From Natranaerovirga hydrolytica (GTDB lineage Bacteria; Bacillota; Clostridia; Lachnospirales; DSM-24629), in contig NZ_SMGQ01000011.1 of the NCBI RefSeq assembly GCF_004339095.1, forward strand, positions 543,575 through 607,574: a stretch of 64,000 nucleotides of DNA, written 5' to 3'. This document shows positions 60,981 to 64,000 of the stretch, in pieces. The notes beneath the pieces are model-generated. The model did no database searches. It was given only the letters and a program-made list of their open reading frames with translations, and was not told where the DNA came from. Both the position numbers and the translations under genes were made by a program. The first letter of the stretch is position 1; each line of letters opens with the position of its first letter.

Positions 60981-62504
60981 TCACACCCTAATATCAAATG
61001 AAAATCTTTGCACTTTACTGGTTTGGTCTTTTGGCATAATATCATTAGGAAATTCTAATTTTTTATGATCCGTCATAATTTGAGAAGAAAAATCATAGCC
61101 TTTTTCTTTTAAAACTTTTGTAAGCCCATATAGATTGGTGTTTAATATATCTTTTGTTTCATCGTTTTCTATGTAGAATTTACTATTGATTTGATAATTG
61201 TTTTTTTCTAAGAAAATATCTATATGACCTAAGTGAGCAAAGTCCAATCGCAATAAAACAGAAGATGCTTTGGACTGTTTGTTATTTTGTTCATTATTCT
61301 TATACACATACAACTCACTGTGAACATTTTGGTTCTTTAATTTAACTGGAATTTGTATGTAATGAATGATTTCATTTAATTGCTTCATAAAATCTATGCT
61401 TTCTTTTGTATTGGCCAATTGTGAAAGCTGACCTTCTGAACGATTCATAGCACTTTCTATTATATCTTCTAGCGCTCTATAATAATGAGTCAAATTCTCT
61501 TTATTAACCTCTTTAGGCGAAAAGAACAATTGCTCTAATAAATCTTTTCTGACTAAAGGTTCATACACATTGTCTTGAACCATTTTAGCAATAATCACTT
61601 GTTTTTTATCTGTTGGCATTTTTTCAATCAATTGAAAAATACTCTCTAGAGTCATTTTATTAGACACAAATTCTTCTTTTGTTACCGTCAAATCCATACT
61701 GCTTTTTATGATATCGTACACCATTTCTTTTTCATTTTGTGACAGTTGGATTGAATTTTGAGTCTCTGACTGATTGACTGGATTATAAGATACTTCTTTA
61801 TCTTGATTATCTTGAGCCAATCCATTAAATTTGTCTATTATATCTTTGAGTTGGCTATGTAAGTTTAATAAATGAGTGTGACTGTCTTGAGTATCCGTCT
61901 GTTCACTTGTATATGCCTGTAATTTACTGGATACTTCTTCAAAAAATTTGTCAAATTTATAAATTAAACTGTGTTCATTCTCTTTAAATAAATGCAACTG
62001 TTCTAAATTGGTTTTTGTAATCGGTATATTGTTTTTTTCTAGAAAAATAATGTCTTCAATAGAACTTTCATTATGCATGTTATTGATCTGAACGTACTTT
62101 TTAATGTTTTCTTTATGAATTGGCATTTGATTGAAAAGCAATTGCTTAACCACTTCCATGTTTTTTTCATTAACTGGAATATTGGCTTCTTCTAAAGCTT
62201 GTATGATTTTTTGCTGTCCTTGTGTTAATTTCTCGTCTATATAAGGTTTTATAATAATCTGATCATTGTTTTTATCTTTAACTTGAAACAAGAATTTGTC
62301 TCCAATATTAACTTCCAATTGCTCTAGCAAGCGGGCTGAAATAAATTGATTGTTCTTTAATTTAATTTGCATCAAACTGTGTCTGATATCGTCTATTTCA
62401 CCTTCAAAAATATCACCTATTTGTAGCGTCTTTAAAACCTGTTCTTTAATTTTCATTTTATCTAAATGAATGTATTGATTGGATTTATCCAAAGATATTC
62501 TCAT
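60981..62504 (-). CDS. FliK-like protein with C-terminal hook-length-control domain
   Basis: 507 residues, hydrophilic and rich in Gln, Asn, Lys and Glu. The first 90 residues form a small beta-rich domain (LQIGDIFEGEIDDIRHSLMQ). The middle is helical and low in complexity. The last 150 residues resemble the FliK/YlqG C-terminal domain: SVLLRLDFAHLGHIDIFLEK, NDETKDILNTNLYGLTKVLK, EKGYDFSSQIM. AGGGTGA precedes the ATG. Its companion is the FlhB-like gene 5 nt downstream. No flagellar genes are near. Probably YlqG-like; the function is unknown. Confidence 0.75.
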   Translation of the reverse strand: MRISLDKSNQYIHLDKMKIKEQVLKTLQIGDIFEGEIDDIRHSLMQIKLKNNQFISARLLEQLEVNIGDKFLFQVKDKNNDQIIIKPYIDEKLTQGQQKIIQALEEANIPVNEKNMEVVKQLLFNQMPIHKENIKKYVQINNMHNESSIEDIIFLEKNNIPITKTNLEQLHLFKENEHSLIYKFDKFFEEVSSKLQAYTSEQTDTQDSHTHLLNLHSQLKDIIDKFNGLAQDNQDKEVSYNPVNQSETQNSIQLSQNEKEMVYDIIKSSMDLTVTKEEFVSNKMTLESIFQLIEKMPTDKKQVIIAKMVQDNVYEPLVRKDLLEQLFFSPKEVNKENLTHYYRALEDIIESAMNRSEGQLSQLANTKESIDFMKQLNEIIHYIQIPVKLKNQNVHSELYVYKNNEQNNKQSKASSVLLRLDFAHLGHIDIFLEKNNYQINSKFYIENDETKDILNTNLYGLTKVLKEKGYDFSSQIMTDHKKLEFPNDIMPKDQTSKVQRFSFDIRV

Positions 62505-62565
62505 AAAATCACCCTTATATTTGACTTTAATAACACTAAGAAGTCATGAAACGGTATAAAATGTA

Positions 62566-63327
62566 TTAAATAAAATTTTTAATAAACGTTTGTCTATGTA
62601 TGGGACAAGGTCCGTATTTTTTTATGGCTTCTATGTGTTCAGACGTACCATAGCCTTTATTTTGCAAGAAATTATATTCTGGGTAAAGTGTGTGATATTC
62701 TGCCATCATTTTATCTCTTGTTACTTTGGCTAAAATACTTGCTGCTGCAATGGATACGCTTTTAGCATCACCTTTAATAATACTTTGTTGCCTTATATCT
62801 ATATTCGGTAGGGTAATGGCGTCAATTAATAAATAATCTGGTTTAAAAGACAATTTATTAATGGCGTCTTTCATAGATTCAAAGGTTGCTTGCAATATAT
62901 TAATGGTATCGATGGTTTCTACCGTTGCAATGCCTACGGAATAACTTACAGCTTTTTCTTTGATTATTCCATACAATTCATTGCGTTTTTTTTCTGATAG
63001 TTTTTTTGAATCGTTTAAATATAAAATATCTTCCTCTTGACTCAGTATAACAGCGCCAGAAATAACAGGACCTGCTAAAGGTCCTCTTCCCGCTTCATCA
63101 ATACCACATATATGATTATATTGATCATTGGCTTGTTCATAGTGTTTCATCAAATGTATTCTTTCAATTTCTTTATAATAATTGATGCTTTTTTTTGTGT
63201 ATTGTGTAATCATATTTTGAACGCCTTGTCTTTCATCACTTGAATACCTGTCAATGGTTTCATTGATTTTTTCAATGGGCGTATTTTTAAATATAGTTTT
63301 TATATCGGATATAGATTGGTTTGCCAT
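62566..63327 (-). CDS. rnhB: Ribonuclease HII
   Basis: Removes ribonucleotides from DNA-RNA hybrids, manganese dependent. 253 residues, with an extra N-terminal helical region (about 1-70) common in Firmicutes. The active-site acids are in IDEAGRGPLAGPV (about 77-89, Asp/Glu pair), then YLNDSKKLSEKKR with Asp, and LIDAITLP with Asp near 170. SIAAASILAKVTRD and YPEYNFLQNKGYGTSEH are family signatures. GGAGG precedes the ATG. It follows ylqF by 22 nt. The cell also encodes RNase HI, at 42854. Confidence 0.97.
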   Translation of the reverse strand: MANQSISDIKTIFKNTPIEKINETIDRYSSDERQGVQNMITQYTKKSINYYKEIERIHLMKHYEQANDQYNHICGIDEAGRGPLAGPVISGAVILSQEEDILYLNDSKKLSEKKRNELYGIIKEKAVSYSVGIATVETIDTINILQATFESMKDAINKLSFKPDYLLIDAITLPNIDIRQQSIIKGDAKSVSIAAASILAKVTRDKMMAEYHTLYPEYNFLQNKGYGTSEHIEAIKKYGPCPIHRQTFIKNFI

Positions 63328-63349
63328 TAGAGCCTCCTATAGATTTTCC

Positions 63350-64000
63350 TTATGGTGTTTCAATGTCACTTGGTATTTCAATGGTCACTTTTCCTAACTT
63401 TCCATTTCGGTATTCTTCTAATATAATGGCTGCAGTTCTTTCTAAATCTAATGTGTTTCCTGCCATTTTAAAGTTTCTTTTTAAAGCGATTTCATTTAAT
63501 ATCTCTACTGAATTTTTTTCTTCTACATTTTCAATTTCATAACGGTCTACTAAAGTTTTTTTGTATTTTGTTTTTAAATGGTCTATTATAATCAAAGACA
63601 AATCTACTTTATTTAATAATTCCTCTTTTATCGAACCGATCATAGCCAATTTTATACCCACTTGTTGGTCATCAAATTTGGGCCATAAAATCCCTGGTGT
63701 ATCTAATAATTCTATGTCTTTTTTTAATTTAATCCATTGTTTACCTTTTGTTACCCCTGGTTTATTGCCTGTTTTAGCACTGGCTTTTCCTACTAATTTA
63801 TTGATTAGCGTTGATTTGCCTACATTGGGGATTCCAACGACCATTGCTCTGATAGGACGATTAATAATCCCTCTTTTTCTATCTCTTTCAATCTTTTCCT
63901 TACAAGCTTCTTTGATAACATTTAAAATATTAGATATACCTTGTCCGTTTATAGAATTCACCTTTACAATGTGGTAACCTTTTTCTTTGAAATAAGTTTC
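63350..64000 (-). CDS. rbgA: Ribosome biogenesis GTPase YlqF (RbgA), 3' part; runs off the window
   Basis: Circularly permuted GTPase needed for late 50S subunit assembly. The visible 217 codons hold the G1 loop [14 protein letters not shown], the G2-type GVTKGKQWIKL and the G3 loop DTPGILWPKFDDQQVG; the permuted G4/G5 motifs lie beyond the window. The C-terminal RNA-binding end has NTLDLERTAAIILEEYRNGK and a beta tail GKVTIEIP. The frame is open at the window edge (ETYFKEKGYHIVKVNSING), so no start is visible. It heads the ylqF-rnhB-YlqG-YlqH order known from Bacillus. Confidence 0.96.
   Translation of the reverse strand, partial: ETYFKEKGYHIVKVNSINGQGISNILNVIKEACKEKIERDRKRGIINRPIRAMVVGIPNVGKSTLINKLVGKASAKTGNKPGVTKGKQWIKLKKDIELLDTPGILWPKFDDQQVGIKLAMIGSIKEELLNKVDLSLIIIDHLKTKYKKTLVDRYEIENVEEKNSVEILNEIALKRNFKMAGNTLDLERTAAIILEEYRNGKLGKVTIEIPSDIETP

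Noticed and set aside
1-64000. tRNA, rRNA or riboswitch genes
   Set aside because: Reading the gaps by eye gave no cloverleaf-like or conserved riboswitch sequence. A covariance search could still find some.

Overview
The window comes from a low-GC, endospore-forming member of the Clostridia. The evidence is AT-rich DNA, strong AGGAGG-type ribosome binding sites, and the sporulation genes spoIVA, yqfC, yqfD, a spoVB-like flippase and a bofC-like gene. An affiliation near Lachnospirales (for example Vallitalea or Natranaerovirga) fits the gene set but is a guess. Almost all genes run leftward (- strand). Only the phytoene synthase, the 50-residue ORF after it and the AraC regulator point right. 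I saw no rRNA, tRNA, CRISPR array or intact insertion sequence.

Layout. 1-4350: the 5' part of folC, a short proB, and two unrelated FAD-dependent oxidoreductases. 4530-9270: an accessory block with an ABC exporter (one ATPase, two paralogous permeases), a hypothetical exported protein and an 18-codon ORF upstream. 9290-19160: the conserved rpsU-yqeY-yqfC-yqfD-phoH-pgpH-ybeY-dgkA cluster, followed by yerB-like, cdd, spoVB-like and bofC-like genes. 19280-23580: a CapA-like lipoprotein, alaS (TTG start) and a 31-codon membrane peptide. 23700-31520: a complete leftward hisZGDCBHAF(IE) operon with a near-ideal sigma-A promoter and a terminator. 31610-43340: housekeeping and RNA-modification genes (recU, queG, an rluA-type synthase, SDR, ygiQ, HAD, an rsuA-type synthase, rsmF-type methyltransferase, small alarmone synthetase, M23 peptidase, rnhA). 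43440-47140: a membrane thioredoxin-like protein, a decayed locus and spoIVA. 47160-51300: a divergent carotenoid pair (crtN/crtI-like desaturase and crtM/crtB-like synthase), two very small genes and a flavodiiron protein. 51520-55090: an AEC transporter and a Gfo/Idh/MocA oxidoreductase divergent from an AraC regulator. 55090-64000: gpsA, plsY, der, DUF512, pgeF, yraN, an FlhB C-terminus-like protein, a FliK-like protein, rnhB and the 3' part of ylqF.

The least ordinary signals are these. (1) A 52-nt imperfect palindrome occurs in three clear copies and one diverged copy, always just 3' of a leftward gene. (2) Two identical 13-bp boxes lie exactly 30 bp apart between the AraC regulator and the oxidoreductase it probably controls. 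(3) A carotenoid gene pair sits next to an oxygen-detoxifying flavodiiron protein in what otherwise looks like an anaerobe. (4) A PgpH-type HD protein appears to lack its extracytoplasmic sensor domain. (5) Several very short, well-primed ORFs are present. (6) A decayed coding locus lies immediately downstream of spoIVA. All functional statements rest on reading motifs by eye; no database search was run.
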